From NCBI GenBank assembly GCA_963837325.1, contig CAWIMV010000001.1, forward strand, positions 2,108,001 through 2,172,000: a stretch of DNA of 64,000 nt, in the 5' to 3' direction. The position numbers and the translations under genes are program-made. Under the pieces are notes generated by a model. That model was not told the origin of the DNA and searched no databases. It saw only the letters and a program-made list of their open reading frames with translations. Position 1 is the first letter of the stretch. Every line of letters starts with the position of its first letter. This DNA comes from CAVQKZ01 sp963837325 (lineage in GTDB: Bacteria; Actinomycetota; Actinomycetes; Mycobacteriales; Jatrophihabitantaceae). This document shows, one piece after another, positions 33,185 to 41,775 of this stretch.

Positions 33185-34250
33185 CGGCGAGCAACGCGTC
33201 GTTGTCGGCGCGGGTCAGCGCGTCGATGACGTCGTCCAGCGCGCCGTCGAGTACCTGGTCGAGGTTGTAGGCCTTGAAGCCGACCCGGTGGTCGCTGATG
33301 CGGTTCTCGGCGAAGTTGTAGGTGCGGACCCGCTCGGATCGGTCGACCGTGCGCACCTGTGAACGCCGGGCGTCGGACGCGGCCGAGTCGGCCTGCTCCT
33401 GAGCCGCCGCCAGTAGCCGGGCGCGCAGCACCCGCAGGCCGGCCTCGCGGTTCTGCAGCTGGCTCTTCTCGTTCTGCATGGACACGACCGTGCCGGTGGG
33501 GATGTGGGTGATGCGCACGGCCGAATCGGTGGTGTTGACGCTCTGCCCGCCGGGCCCGGACGATCGGAAGACGTCTATGCGCAGGTCGTTCGGGTCGATG
33601 TCGATGTCGATGTCCTCGGCTTCGGGCAGGACGAGCACCCCGGCAGCAGAGGTGTGGATGCGGCCTTGGGACTCGGTCGCGGGCACCCGTTGCACGCGAT
33701 GCACTCCGCCCTCGTACTTCAGCCGGGCCCACACGGTGCTGTCGGCCCTGCGGGAGCGGACCGCGATCGTGGCCGACTTGATCCCGCCCAGGTCCGTGGG
33801 CTCCTCATCAAGCACCTCGGTCGTCCAACCCTGGCGCTCGGCATAGCGCAGGTACATGCGCATCAGGTCGGCTGCGAACAGCGCCGACTCGTCGCCGCCC
33901 TCGCCCGCCTTCACCTCGAGGATCACGTCCTTACCGTCGTTCGGGTCCTTCGGCAGCAGCAACTCGCGCAGCCGCGATTCCAGCTCGGCGATGCGTGTCG
34001 TCAAGGCCTCCGCCTCGGCGGCGAAGGTCGAGTCCTCGGCCGACAGCTCGCGGGCCGCCTCGAGGTCGCCCTGGGCCGTCTGGAGTTCGCTCGCCACGGC
34101 GACGATCGGCGCCAGCTCGGAGAAGCGCCGCCCCAGCGTGCGGGCCTTGCCCTGGTCGTCGTGAACGGCGGGATCGGACAGCGCCTTCTCGACGTCGGCG
34201 TACTCGGCCTGCAGCTCCGACAGCTTGCCGGTCTCGATCGGCCTGCTCAT
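33168..34250 (-). CDS. prfA: Peptide chain release factor 1
   Basis: 360-residue class I release factor for UAA and UAG. The stop-codon selector is PAT at 190-192 (RF1 type; RF2 has SPF), and the catalytic GGQ is at 234-236 in SSGPGGQSVNTTDSA. The N-terminal coiled-coil domain and C-terminal RF1 domain are of normal size. ATG at 34250 has AGGAG five bases upstream. It follows rpmE across a strong hairpin. Confidence 0.96.
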   Translation of the reverse strand: MSRPIETGKLSELQAEYADVEKALSDPAVHDDQGKARTLGRRFSELAPIVAVASELQTAQGDLEAARELSAEDSTFAAEAEALTTRIAELESRLRELLLPKDPNDGKDVILEVKAGEGGDESALFAADLMRMYLRYAERQGWTTEVLDEEPTDLGGIKSATIAVRSRRADSTVWARLKYEGGVHRVQRVPATESQGRIHTSAAGVLVLPEAEDIDIDIDPNDLRIDVFRSSGPGGQSVNTTDSAVRITHIPTGTVVSMQNEKSQLQNREAGLRVLRARLLAAAQEQADSAASDARRSQVRTVDRSERVRTYNFAENRISDHRVGFKAYNLDQVLDGALDDVIDALTRADNDALLAGADTE

Positions 34251-34302
34251 CGGTACTCCTCTCCCGCATCGCAGCCTGGGGTCTGTTTGCCCGGACAACC
34301 GA

Positions 34303-34346
34303 ACGGCGCCCGCCGCCACACCGTTCGGTGTGGGGGCGGGCGCCGT
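34303..34346 (-). terminator. Large GC hairpin between rpmE and prfA
   Basis: A 12 bp stem (ACGGCGCCCGCC with its complement) topped, after a single G-G bulge, by an 8 bp CCACACCG/CGGTGTGG stem. It lies 9 bases after the rpmE stop and 52 bases before the prfA start, both on the minus strand. It may terminate rpmE transcripts or attenuate read-through into prfA. Confidence 0.75.
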
Positions 34347-34354
34347 CGGGACAG

Positions 34355-34573
34355 CTAGGAGTTGCGGACGCGCTTGCCGAACCGCTTCTCGAACTTGTCG
34401 ACCCGGCCGCCGACGTCCATGATCTTCTGCTTGCCCGTGTAGAACGGGTGGCAGGCCGAGCAGACGTCTGCGTGCAACTGGCCGGACTTGGCCGTGCTGC
34501 GAGTGGTGAACGTGTTGCCGCAGGAACAGGTGACCTGGGTCTCCACGTAGTCGGGGTGAATACCTTGCTTCAC
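34355..34573 (-). CDS. rpmE: 50S ribosomal protein L31, zinc-binding form
   Basis: 72 residues with the CxC ... CxxC zinc set (VTCSCGNTF and VCSACHPFYTG), so the C+ type that is swapped for a Cys-less paralogue on zinc starvation. The basic C-terminus FEKRFGKRVRNS fits rRNA binding. GTG start. In most actinobacteria rpmE follows rho; here two sugar ABC clusters intervene. Confidence 0.96.
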   Translation of the reverse strand: MKQGIHPDYVETQVTCSCGNTFTTRSTAKSGQLHADVCSACHPFYTGKQKIMDVGGRVDKFEKRFGKRVRNS

Positions 34574-34898
34574 TGCTGGATCCCTTCGCCGCGGGCGGAC
34601 CGCGGAACTGATGGCCGCCGGGTCGCCCGCTGTCGCAGACAGCCGGACGTGAACCGGAGCCGGGTGGTTAGGTATCCCAGTCTGCCAGCCTCAGGGGCGA
34701 CAAACCAAAACGGCTATGTAACGCCGGCGACGGGCCCGTTTGTTCCGGCGTCGCTCTCGCCGGGCGACCTCGATTCGGCGAGGGATATTGCGGCCTGCGC
34801 CCGCCGTGCGTACCGTCCGAAACGCAACCGCAACATAGGCGCACACGCCCGTATTGCGTCACAAAAGGCGTCGCGTCTCTCAGGAAACGGGGGCGCCG
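34574..34898. other. Intergenic region between rpmE and lpqY
   Basis: 325 bases without a gene, separating divergent rpmE and lpqY. A weak CTCGCC/GGCGAG stem (34756-34782) and a CGGGCCCG palindrome are visible. The promoters of both genes should be here, but I could not place a convincing -35/-10 pair. Confidence 0.5.
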
Positions 34899-36212
34899 GT
34901 GCGCACGAACTCGATGTCGGTTCGTCACTTTGCGGGTTATCACCGCCCGATTCGGCGGCGTGCGCGCCGCTTGATCGCGACGCTGGGTATCGCCACCCTG
35001 GTCGCGGGCGCGCTCGCGGCCTGTGGCGGGGGCAGCGGCAAGATCACGCTGAACTTCTACAACTTCCCGGACAACTCCGGTGCCATCCAGAAGGCCGTCG
35101 ACACCTGCACGTCCGCCGCCAAGGGGAGGTACCAGGTCAAGTACAACAAGCTGCCCACCGGCGCCGACGGCCAGCGCCAGCAGATGGTGCGCCGCCTCGC
35201 CGCCCACGACAGCGCCATGGACATCTTGGGGCTCGACGTCACGTGGGAGGCCGAGTTCGCCGAGGCCGGCTGGATTCGGCCGTGGACGGGGGCGAACCGG
35301 GCGGCGGCAACCAAGGGCACCCTCAAAGCCCCGCTCGAGACCGCGACCTGGAAGGGCAAGCTCTACGCGGTGCCGTACAACAGCAACACCCAGTTGCTTT
35401 GGTACCGCGACGATCTGGTGCCCAATCCGCCCAAGACGTGGGACGAGATGATCGACGACTCGATCAAGCTGGCCAAGCAGGGTAAGCCGCACCTGATCGA
35501 GATTCAGGGCGCGCAGTACGAAGGCGTGGTCGTCTGGTTCAACAGTCTCATCGCCAGCGCCGGGGGCAGCGTGCTGACTGCGAACGGCGCCAAGGCCTCG
35601 ATGGGCGCACCGGCCGTCAAGGCCCTGTCGATCATGAAACGGCTCGCCAGCTCCCCGGCCGCCGACCCGTCGCTGTCGGTGCAGATGGAGGACCAGAACC
35701 GGCTGGCGATGGAGAGTGGCACGGCTGCGTTCCAGCTGAACTACCCGTTCGTCTACCCGTCGATGAAGTCGAACAAGCCGAAGCTGTTCAAGCACTTCAA
35801 GTGGGCGCAGTACCCGTCGGTCAAGGCGGGTGAACCGAGCCACGTCACGATCGGCGGCATCGATCTGGCGATCAGCAAGTACAGCAAGCACCCCGATCTC
35901 GCCTTCCAGGCGGCGTTGTGCCTGCGCAACCGCGAGAACCAGAAGATCGCCGCCACCAAGGGCGGGCTGCCGCCCACCCTGGGTGATCTGTACAACGATC
36001 CGTCGCTGCAGAAGGACTATCCCTTCCGCAAGGACATCCAGACCGCACTGCAGAACGCGAGTGTGCGGCCGAAGACGCCCGCCTACCAGAGCGTGTCTAT
36101 CGTGATCTCCCACGCGGTGTCGCCACCGTCGAAGATCAATCCGACCAGTACGGCGAAGAAGATCACCGATCAGCTCAAGGACGCGATCCAGTCGAAGGGG
36201 TTGATCCCATGA
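34899..36212 (+). CDS. lpqY: Trehalose ABC transporter substrate-binding lipoprotein LpqY
   Basis: About 437-residue extracellular sugar-binding protein. A basic N-terminus and hydrophobic stretch end in the lipobox LAAC (cleavage before Cys), so it is lipid anchored. Segments such as MDILGLDVTWEAEFAEAGWI, NTQLLWYRDDLV, GVVVWFNSLIASAGGSVL and KVTIGG-type VTIGGIDLAI resemble mycobacterial LpqY closely. It recovers trehalose released at the cell envelope. GTG at 34899 follows CGGGGG; ATG at 34914 is an alternative. Its stop overlaps the sugA start (ATGA). Confidence 0.85.
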   Translation: MRTNSMSVRHFAGYHRPIRRRARRLIATLGIATLVAGALAACGGGSGKITLNFYNFPDNSGAIQKAVDTCTSAAKGRYQVKYNKLPTGADGQRQQMVRRLAAHDSAMDILGLDVTWEAEFAEAGWIRPWTGANRAAATKGTLKAPLETATWKGKLYAVPYNSNTQLLWYRDDLVPNPPKTWDEMIDDSIKLAKQGKPHLIEIQGAQYEGVVVWFNSLIASAGGSVLTANGAKASMGAPAVKALSIMKRLASSPAADPSLSVQMEDQNRLAMESGTAAFQLNYPFVYPSMKSNKPKLFKHFKWAQYPSVKAGEPSHVTIGGIDLAISKYSKHPDLAFQAALCLRNRENQKIAATKGGLPPTLGDLYNDPSLQKDYPFRKDIQTALQNASVRPKTPAYQSVSIVISHAVSPPSKINPTSTAKKITDQLKDAIQSKGLIP

Positions 36213-37156
36213 CGGTCAATACGGAGACCACCGCTTCGAAGGCCCCCGAGACGCGCAGCGAGGCGGCCCGCAAGCGCAAGCAGCTCTCGGAAGGCGCCAA
36301 AGCGGAGCGTCGCCTGGGCTGGATACTGTGCGCGCCGGCGGTCATCGTCATGATCGCCGTGACTGCGTACCCGATCGGCTACGCGATCTACCTGTCGCTC
36401 AAGCGCTACGACCTGCGCTTTCCGAAGCAGGCGAAGTTCGTAGGGCTCGACAACTACGTCGCTGTGCTGTCGTCGGAATTCTGGTGGCGCGCGTTTTTCA
36501 CGACCCTGGTCATCACCATCATCTCCGTCGCCATCGAGCTCGTGCTTGGCATGCTGCTTGCCCTGCTGATGCACCGGACACTGTTCGGGCGCGGAACGGT
36601 GCGCACCGCGGTCTTGATTCCGTATGGCATCGTCACCGTGGTCGCCGCGTTCAGCTGGCAGTACGCGTGGACTCCGAACACCGGTTACCTGTCGGATCTC
36701 TTCAACAACAGCGCACCCCTGACACACACGTACCAGGCGTTGGCCATCGTCATCCTGGCCGAGGTATGGAAGACGACACCGTTCATGGCCCTGCTGCTGA
36801 TGGCCGGCCTGGCCCTGGTGCCCGAGGATCTGCAGAAGGCGGCCAAGGTTGACGGCGCGACGGCGTGGCAGCGCTTCCGCCGGATCACGCTGCCACTGAT
36901 GAAGCCGGCCATTCTGGTCGCGCTGCTGTTCCGCACGCTGGACGCGTTCCGGATCTTCGACAACATCTTCGTGCTGACCGCCGGCAACAACAACACCGGC
37001 TCGGTGTCGATCCTCGGTTACGACAACCTGTTCACGGCGTTGAACCTCGGCATCGGCTCGGCCATTTCCATCCTCATCTTCATCTGTGTCGCGATCATCG
37101 CGTTCCTGTTCATCAAGGGATTCGGCGCCGCGGCACCCGGATCGTCAGGAAAGTGA
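36209..37156 (+). CDS. sugA: Trehalose ABC transporter permease SugA
   Basis: 315-residue MalF-type permease with six membrane helices. Long stretches match mycobacterial SugA: VRTAVLIPYGIVTVVAAFSW, AEVWKTTPFMALLLMAGLAL, LFRTLDAFRIFDNI and NNTGSVSILGYDNLF. The EAA coupling loop is DLQKAAKVDGATAWQRFRRI. The N-terminal 35 residues are charged and cytosolic. It forms the channel with SugB. Confidence 0.93.
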   Translation: MTVNTETTASKAPETRSEAARKRKQLSEGAKAERRLGWILCAPAVIVMIAVTAYPIGYAIYLSLKRYDLRFPKQAKFVGLDNYVAVLSSEFWWRAFFTTLVITIISVAIELVLGMLLALLMHRTLFGRGTVRTAVLIPYGIVTVVAAFSWQYAWTPNTGYLSDLFNNSAPLTHTYQALAIVILAEVWKTTPFMALLLMAGLALVPEDLQKAAKVDGATAWQRFRRITLPLMKPAILVALLFRTLDAFRIFDNIFVLTAGNNNTGSVSILGYDNLFTALNLGIGSAISILIFICVAIIAFLFIKGFGAAAPGSSGK

Positions 37157-37162
37157 GGCGGC

Positions 37163-37993
37163 ATGGCCACCACCGCGAAGCAGAAGGTTGGCTGGAGCAG
37201 CGCGAACGTCGTCGCGATCATCCTGGCGCTCATTCCGGTGCTGTGGATCGTGTCGTTGTCGTTCAAGCGTCCGGACACGATCAGCGATCCGAGTTTCGTT
37301 CCCAAGAAGTGGACGCTTGAGAACTACCGCGGCATCTTCAAGACCTCCGAGTTCACCCACGCGCTGATCAACTCGATCGGCATCGCGTTGATCTCGACGT
37401 TCATCGCCGTCGTGCTGGCCTCCATGGCCGCGTATGCGGTCGCCCGACTCGACTTTCCGGGCAAGGGGCTGCTCATCGGCATGTCGCTGCTGATCGCGAT
37501 GTTCCCGGCCATTTCGCTGGTGACGCCGCTGTTCAACATCGAACGCTCGCTCGGGCTGTTCGACACCTGGCCGGCGCTGATCATCCCGTACATCGCGTTC
37601 GGACTGCCGCTCGGCATCTACACCCTCTCGGCGTTCTTCCGGGAGATCCCATGGGAGCTGGAGAAGGCCGCGAAAATGGACGGCGCCAGTCCGTACCAGG
37701 CCTTCACCAAAGTCATCGCCCCGCTGGCCGCGCCGGGCATGTTCACCACGGCGATCCTCGTGTTCATCTTCTGCTGGAACGACTTCCTGTTCGCGATCTC
37801 GCTGACGTCGACGACGCGAGCCCGCACGGTGCCGGCCGCGATCGGGTTCTTCACCGGTAGCTCGCAGTTCACCGCCCCCACCGGCTCGATCTCGGCGGCC
37901 GCGGTCATCATTACCATTCCGATCATCATCTTCGTGCTGCTTTTCCAGCGCCGCATCGTCGCGGGGCTGACGTCCGGTGCCGTGAAGGGATAA
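37163..37993 (+). CDS. sugB: Trehalose ABC transporter permease SugB
   Basis: 276-residue MalG-type permease, six helices, with the EAA loop ELEKAAKMDGASPYQAFTKV and the C-terminal RRIVAGLTSGAVKG typical of the family. It partners SugA. The start is 6 bases after the sugA stop, and GTGAGGCGG just upstream provides the ribosome site. Confidence 0.93.
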   Translation: MATTAKQKVGWSSANVVAIILALIPVLWIVSLSFKRPDTISDPSFVPKKWTLENYRGIFKTSEFTHALINSIGIALISTFIAVVLASMAAYAVARLDFPGKGLLIGMSLLIAMFPAISLVTPLFNIERSLGLFDTWPALIIPYIAFGLPLGIYTLSAFFREIPWELEKAAKMDGASPYQAFTKVIAPLAAPGMFTTAILVFIFCWNDFLFAISLTSTTRARTVPAAIGFFTGSSQFTAPTGSISAAAVIITIPIIIFVLLFQRRIVAGLTSGAVKG

Positions 37994-37998
37994 GGCAA

Positions 37999-39204
37999 AT
38001 GGCCGACATCGTTCTTGACCAGGTGACCAAGCGCTTCCCAGACGGCGCCTTGGCCGTCGACCACATCGATCTCGAGATCGCGGACGGCGAGTTCGTGATC
38101 CTGGTCGGTCCGTCGGGGTGCGGCAAGTCGACGACGCTGAACATGATCGCCGGGCTCGAGGACATCAGCGACGGCGAACTGCGCATCGGCGGACAGGTCG
38201 TCAACAACAAGGCGCCGAAGGACCGCGACATCGCGATGGTGTTCCAGAGCTATGCGCTGTACCCGCACATGACGGTGCGCGAAAACATGGCCTTCGCGCT
38301 GAAGCTGGCCAAGACCCCGCAGGAGACGATCGACCAGAAGGTCAACGAGGCCGCGGACGTCCTCGACCTGACCCAGCATCTGGACCGCAAGCCGGCCAAC
38401 CTGTCCGGTGGTCAGCGCCAGCGAGTGGCGATGGGGCGGGCGATCGTGCGCGATCCGGCTGCGTTCCTCATGGACGAGCCGCTGTCCAATCTCGATGCCA
38501 AGTTGCGGGTACAGATGCGGACCGAGGTGTCGCGGCTGCAGAAGCGGCTCGGGACGACGATGGTGTACGTGACCCACGACCAGACCGAGGCCATGACGCT
38601 GGGCGACCGGGTTGCGGTCATGCGCACCGGCACGATCCAGCAGGTCGGGGCGCCCCAGGAGCTCTACGAGAACCCGGCCAACCTCTTCGTCGCCGGCTTC
38701 ATCGGATCTCCGGCCATGAACTTCATGCCGGGCAAGCTGGAGAACGGCAAGCTGCACACCCGGATGGGCGAGGTACCGCTCGACGACGAAACCCGTCGGT
38801 TGCTGGAAGGCAGCTCAACCGGCCGCGACGTCATCCTCGGCATCCGGCCGGAGAGCTTCGAGGACGCGGAACTCGTACCGGATGAGGCGAAGGACCGCGG
38901 CCTCACCTTCCGGGCCGCCATCGACGTCGTGGAGTCGATGGGCTCGGACGTGTTCGCCTACTTCACCTTCGAAGGAGAGGGCGACGTCGTCACCAGTGCG
39001 GATCTCGAGGAACTCGCCCGCGACTCCGGCCGGGCCGACACCGGAGGCAGCGGGGATCAGGTCGTCGCGCGGCTGGACGCCGCCACGAATGTGCGCGAAG
39101 GAAGTGAAGCCGAATTGTGGGCTGACGTCCGCTCCATCCACGTGTTCGACCCCGAGAGCGGCCAGAACATCACCCAGTCCCGCGCGAAAGCCGGAGCCAG
39201 CTAA
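37999..39204 (+). CDS. sugC: Trehalose ABC transporter ATPase SugC (MalK/MsiK-like)
   Basis: 401-residue ATPase: Walker A GPSGCGKST, Q-loop MVFQSYALYPH, signature LSGGQ, Walker B FLMDEP, H-loop THDQTEAM. The C-terminal OB-like TOBE domains (about 240-390) are those of MalK-class importers that can serve several permeases. The only sugar-importer ATPase in this window; the nearby aglEFG-like set lacks its own, so sharing is possible. Starts 5 bases after sugB. Confidence 0.93.
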   Translation: MADIVLDQVTKRFPDGALAVDHIDLEIADGEFVILVGPSGCGKSTTLNMIAGLEDISDGELRIGGQVVNNKAPKDRDIAMVFQSYALYPHMTVRENMAFALKLAKTPQETIDQKVNEAADVLDLTQHLDRKPANLSGGQRQRVAMGRAIVRDPAAFLMDEPLSNLDAKLRVQMRTEVSRLQKRLGTTMVYVTHDQTEAMTLGDRVAVMRTGTIQQVGAPQELYENPANLFVAGFIGSPAMNFMPGKLENGKLHTRMGEVPLDDETRRLLEGSSTGRDVILGIRPESFEDAELVPDEAKDRGLTFRAAIDVVESMGSDVFAYFTFEGEGDVVTSADLEELARDSGRADTGGSGDQVVARLDAATNVREGSEAELWADVRSIHVFDPESGQNITQSRAKAGAS

Positions 39205-39222
39205 CCCGGGGAGACCGCGCGT

Positions 39223-39612
39223 TCAGCGGGCTTCGGCGCTGCGCACATCCAAACCGTGGGCCCGCAGCCCCGCCTCCGCCCGATAGATCTCGGCCAGCGG
39301 GACGAACGCCCGGCCGCCGGCCAGCGGCGGCGCCACGCCGAGCTGGCGGCAGGCAATGCACAGGGTGTCCACGTACGCGGCGCGGACGGCATTGACCCGC
39401 AGGTTCTTCCCGAAGAGGTTGTCGGCGATCTCAATGGCGTCGAGCTGATTGTGCAACCGGCACAGATCCGCCCGCAGCCGCTCGATCGGCACTTCGGGAA
39501 TCGTGCCTGGCCGGTTCTCGAACCACTCCCGCCCGCGAGCGATGGCCACCACCGCGTAGCCGACCGCAGTAGGCAGCAGCAGCGCCGCGATCAGTAGGAG
39601 GGTCGTGCCCAC
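39223..39612 (-). CDS. Membrane-anchored protein of unknown function
   Basis: 129 residues: an N-terminal hydrophobic helix (about 3-24), then a cytosolic part with a helical segment LRADLCRLHNQLDAIEIADNL and two Cys in TLCIACRQL. No known domain is recognised. It is convergent with sugC (18 bases between stops) and lies 31 bases downstream of the aglG-like stop on the same strand, which faces it. Similar small anchored proteins sit near sugar ABC genes in mycobacteria. Start GTG. Confidence 0.55.
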   Translation of the reverse strand: MGTTLLLIAALLLPTAVGYAVVAIARGREWFENRPGTIPEVPIERLRADLCRLHNQLDAIEIADNLFGKNLRVNAVRAAYVDTLCIACRQLGVAPPLAGGRAFVPLAEIYRAEAGLRAHGLDVRSAEAR

Positions 39613-39643
39613 GCATCCAGTGTCGGCTCGCGTGGGCCCAGGA

Positions 39644-40606
39644 TCAACCCTTCACACTTCCGGCGAGCAGTCCGCGCACGAAGAACCGTTGCAGCGCCAT
39701 GAACACCAGGATGGGGATGATGATCGAGACGAACGCAGCCGCCGGGACGACTTCAGCCCCCTGTCCCGCCGACGAGCCGACCAGGCCGGCGATCTTGACC
39801 GTGATCGGGCTGATGTCGGCGTTGCCGCCGGACATGACAAGCCCGACGAACAGGTCATTCCACACCCAGATGAACTGGAAGATGCCGAATGCCGCCAACA
39901 CAGGCTTCAGCAGCGGCAACATGATCTGCCGGAAGATCTGGCCGTGGCTCGCGCCGTCGATGCGGGCCGCTTCGAGCAGGTCGCGCGGAATTCCGGACAT
40001 GAAGTTGTGCATCAGGAACACCGCGAGCGGTAGCGCGAAACAGGCGTGGGCCAGCCAGACGGCACCAACCGTCCCGGCCAGGCCCAACGGCGGAATCAGC
40101 GTCACCGAGCCGAGGTGCGCGCCGCCCACCACGAAGCGCAGCAGCGGAACCACCGCGACCTGCAATGGCACGACCTGCAGCGCGAAGATGCCGACGTAGA
40201 TCCAGTCGCGTCCGCGGAAGTCGATCCACACCAGCGCGTAGGCGGCGAGCGCCGCGACGACGATCGGGATGATTGCGGCCGGGATCACGATCGCCAGCGA
40301 GTTGACCAGGTACGGGATGACCGACTTGGTCGAGTTGCCGTGCAGGCCCGTGGTCACGGTGCGGTAGTTGTCCAGGGTGAGCCCGCTGAAGGTCCACCAA
40401 CCCTTGCTGTCCTGCGCCGGCTTGGACCGGAAGGATTGGACGAGCAGTCCGACCGTCGGCACCGTCCACAGGACCCCGATGGCGACCGCGAGCACCGACA
40501 TCACCGGGTTGTCCATGCCCTTGCGGACGCGCGAGACCTGCGTCGTGGCCGCCGGCATGGCAATACCGGGCGTGTTGCCCGTCGGATCAAGCACTAACTC
40601 GCTCAT
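39644..40606 (-). CDS. Alpha-glucoside-type ABC transporter permease (AglG/MalG-like)
   Basis: 320 residues with six membrane helices after a 35-residue cytosolic start. The EAA loop is DLLEAARIDGASHGQIFRQI. The segments FGIFQFIWVWNDLFVGLV, ITVKIAGL and LQRFFVRGLLAGSVKG closely follow AglG of alpha-glucoside (sucrose, maltose, trehalose) importers. It overlaps the partner permease gene by 4 bases. No ATPase gene belongs to this set. Confidence 0.88.
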   Translation of the reverse strand: MSELVLDPTGNTPGIAMPAATTQVSRVRKGMDNPVMSVLAVAIGVLWTVPTVGLLVQSFRSKPAQDSKGWWTFSGLTLDNYRTVTTGLHGNSTKSVIPYLVNSLAIVIPAAIIPIVVAALAAYALVWIDFRGRDWIYVGIFALQVVPLQVAVVPLLRFVVGGAHLGSVTLIPPLGLAGTVGAVWLAHACFALPLAVFLMHNFMSGIPRDLLEAARIDGASHGQIFRQIMLPLLKPVLAAFGIFQFIWVWNDLFVGLVMSGGNADISPITVKIAGLVGSSAGQGAEVVPAAAFVSIIIPILVFMALQRFFVRGLLAGSVKG

Positions 40607-41673
40607 GAACCGGCCCTCGCTTTGACCATCTGCCGAACCTGGAAAATGACGAACGGGATGACGAGCAGGAAGATGATCATCGCGAGGGCGGCCGACCGGT
40701 GCTCGCCGAGTGAGCCGGCGGCCTGACCCACAGGTGCCTGCTTGTAGGTCGTGTACATGAGGTTGGCCAGCGTGTCGGCACCGTAGCGATCCGCACCGAA
40801 CGTCTGGACCAGGTCGAAGATCTTCAGCGTGGCGATCGAGATGGTCACCAGCACGACGATGATCGTCGGGCGGATCGAGGGGATCGTCACCCGGCGGAAA
40901 GCCTGCCAGGCCGTCGCACCGTCGATCTTCGCCGCCTCGGCCAATTCAGCCGGGACGCCCTTGATCGCGGCAGACAACAGCACGGTAGCGAAGCCGGCCT
41001 GGATCCAGATCATGATCACGATCAGCCAGTAGGTCGTGTACTTGCCGTCGGTCGGGAAGTTGATCGGCCCCAGCCCGATGTCCTTGAGCAGCACGTTCAG
41101 CAGACCGGACGCACCGCTCTCGCTCGGCTGCTGGTACATCAGGCCCCAGATGACCGCCGCGCCCACGAAGGAGATTGCGGTGGGCAGGAACACCAGCGCC
41201 TTGGCGATGCCCTCGCCGCGGACCTTGTCGATCGCGTAGGCGTAGGCCAACCCGATGAGAGTGGCCGCGATCGGCGCGATGAGCACCCACTTGAGCGTGT
41301 TGCCCAACGCGGCCAGGGCGTCGCTGTCGGTGAAGGCCCAGCGGAAGTGGGCGAAGTTGTTCCATTCCCCGCCCCGGTCGAGCAGGCACACGTGTCCGGG
41401 CCGCGGGACACAGAGCCTCTTGGCCACCTCGGCCGAGGTCAGCGACTGGACCGCGGTCTTGATGATCGGAACGATCAGACCGACCGCGAGCAGGATCAGC
41501 GCGGGCAGCAGGAACAGGAAACCTTGGACCTTCTCGCGGCCCCGCTTCGGGGCTCGGTCGATGAGCAGTAGCAGCAGGCCGATGACCGCGAGGAACGCGA
41601 CGACCATGATGAGCGCGAAGCCAAGCTTTCCGCCCGCTTTGTGCGCGTGCGCCAAGTCGTACAGCCAATGCAC
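40603..41673 (-). CDS. Alpha-glucoside-type ABC transporter permease (AglF/MalF-like)
   Basis: 356 residues, about eight hydrophobic helices including two extra at the N-terminus (about 17-38 and 51-72). A Cys-containing loop CVPRPGHVCLLDRG (about 92-105) faces outside and could form a disulphide. The EAA loop is ELAEAAKIDGATAWQAFRRV. The extended N-terminus and periplasmic loop fit the AglF group. The gene is separated from the binding protein gene by a perfect hairpin. Confidence 0.87.
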   Translation of the reverse strand: MHWLYDLAHAHKAGGKLGFALIMVVAFLAVIGLLLLLIDRAPKRGREKVQGFLFLLPALILLAVGLIVPIIKTAVQSLTSAEVAKRLCVPRPGHVCLLDRGGEWNNFAHFRWAFTDSDALAALGNTLKWVLIAPIAATLIGLAYAYAIDKVRGEGIAKALVFLPTAISFVGAAVIWGLMYQQPSESGASGLLNVLLKDIGLGPINFPTDGKYTTYWLIVIMIWIQAGFATVLLSAAIKGVPAELAEAAKIDGATAWQAFRRVTIPSIRPTIIVVLVTISIATLKIFDLVQTFGADRYGADTLANLMYTTYKQAPVGQAAGSLGEHRSAALAMIIFLLVIPFVIFQVRQMVKARAGS

Positions 41674-41723
41674 GGTCTGATCACTCCCCGGGGCTAATCA
41701 TTGGGCCCTCATTCGTGCGGCGT

Positions 41724-41759
41724 GCGGCCGGACGGGTACTTGCGCACCCGTCCGGCCGC
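41724..41759 (-). terminator. Perfect 14 bp intercistronic hairpin between aglE-like and aglF-like genes
   Basis: GCGGCCGGACGGGT and its exact complement flank an 8 base loop, 16 bases after the binding-protein stop and 51 bases before the permease start. Such stems between binding-protein and permease genes usually stop part of the transcription or protect the upstream mRNA, giving an excess of binding protein. Confidence 0.8.
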
Positions 41760-41775
41760 CAAACACCGCTCTGCC

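Noticed and set aside
34574..34898. Riboswitch upstream of lpqY
   Set aside because: Short stems are visible but no conserved riboswitch core could be recognised.
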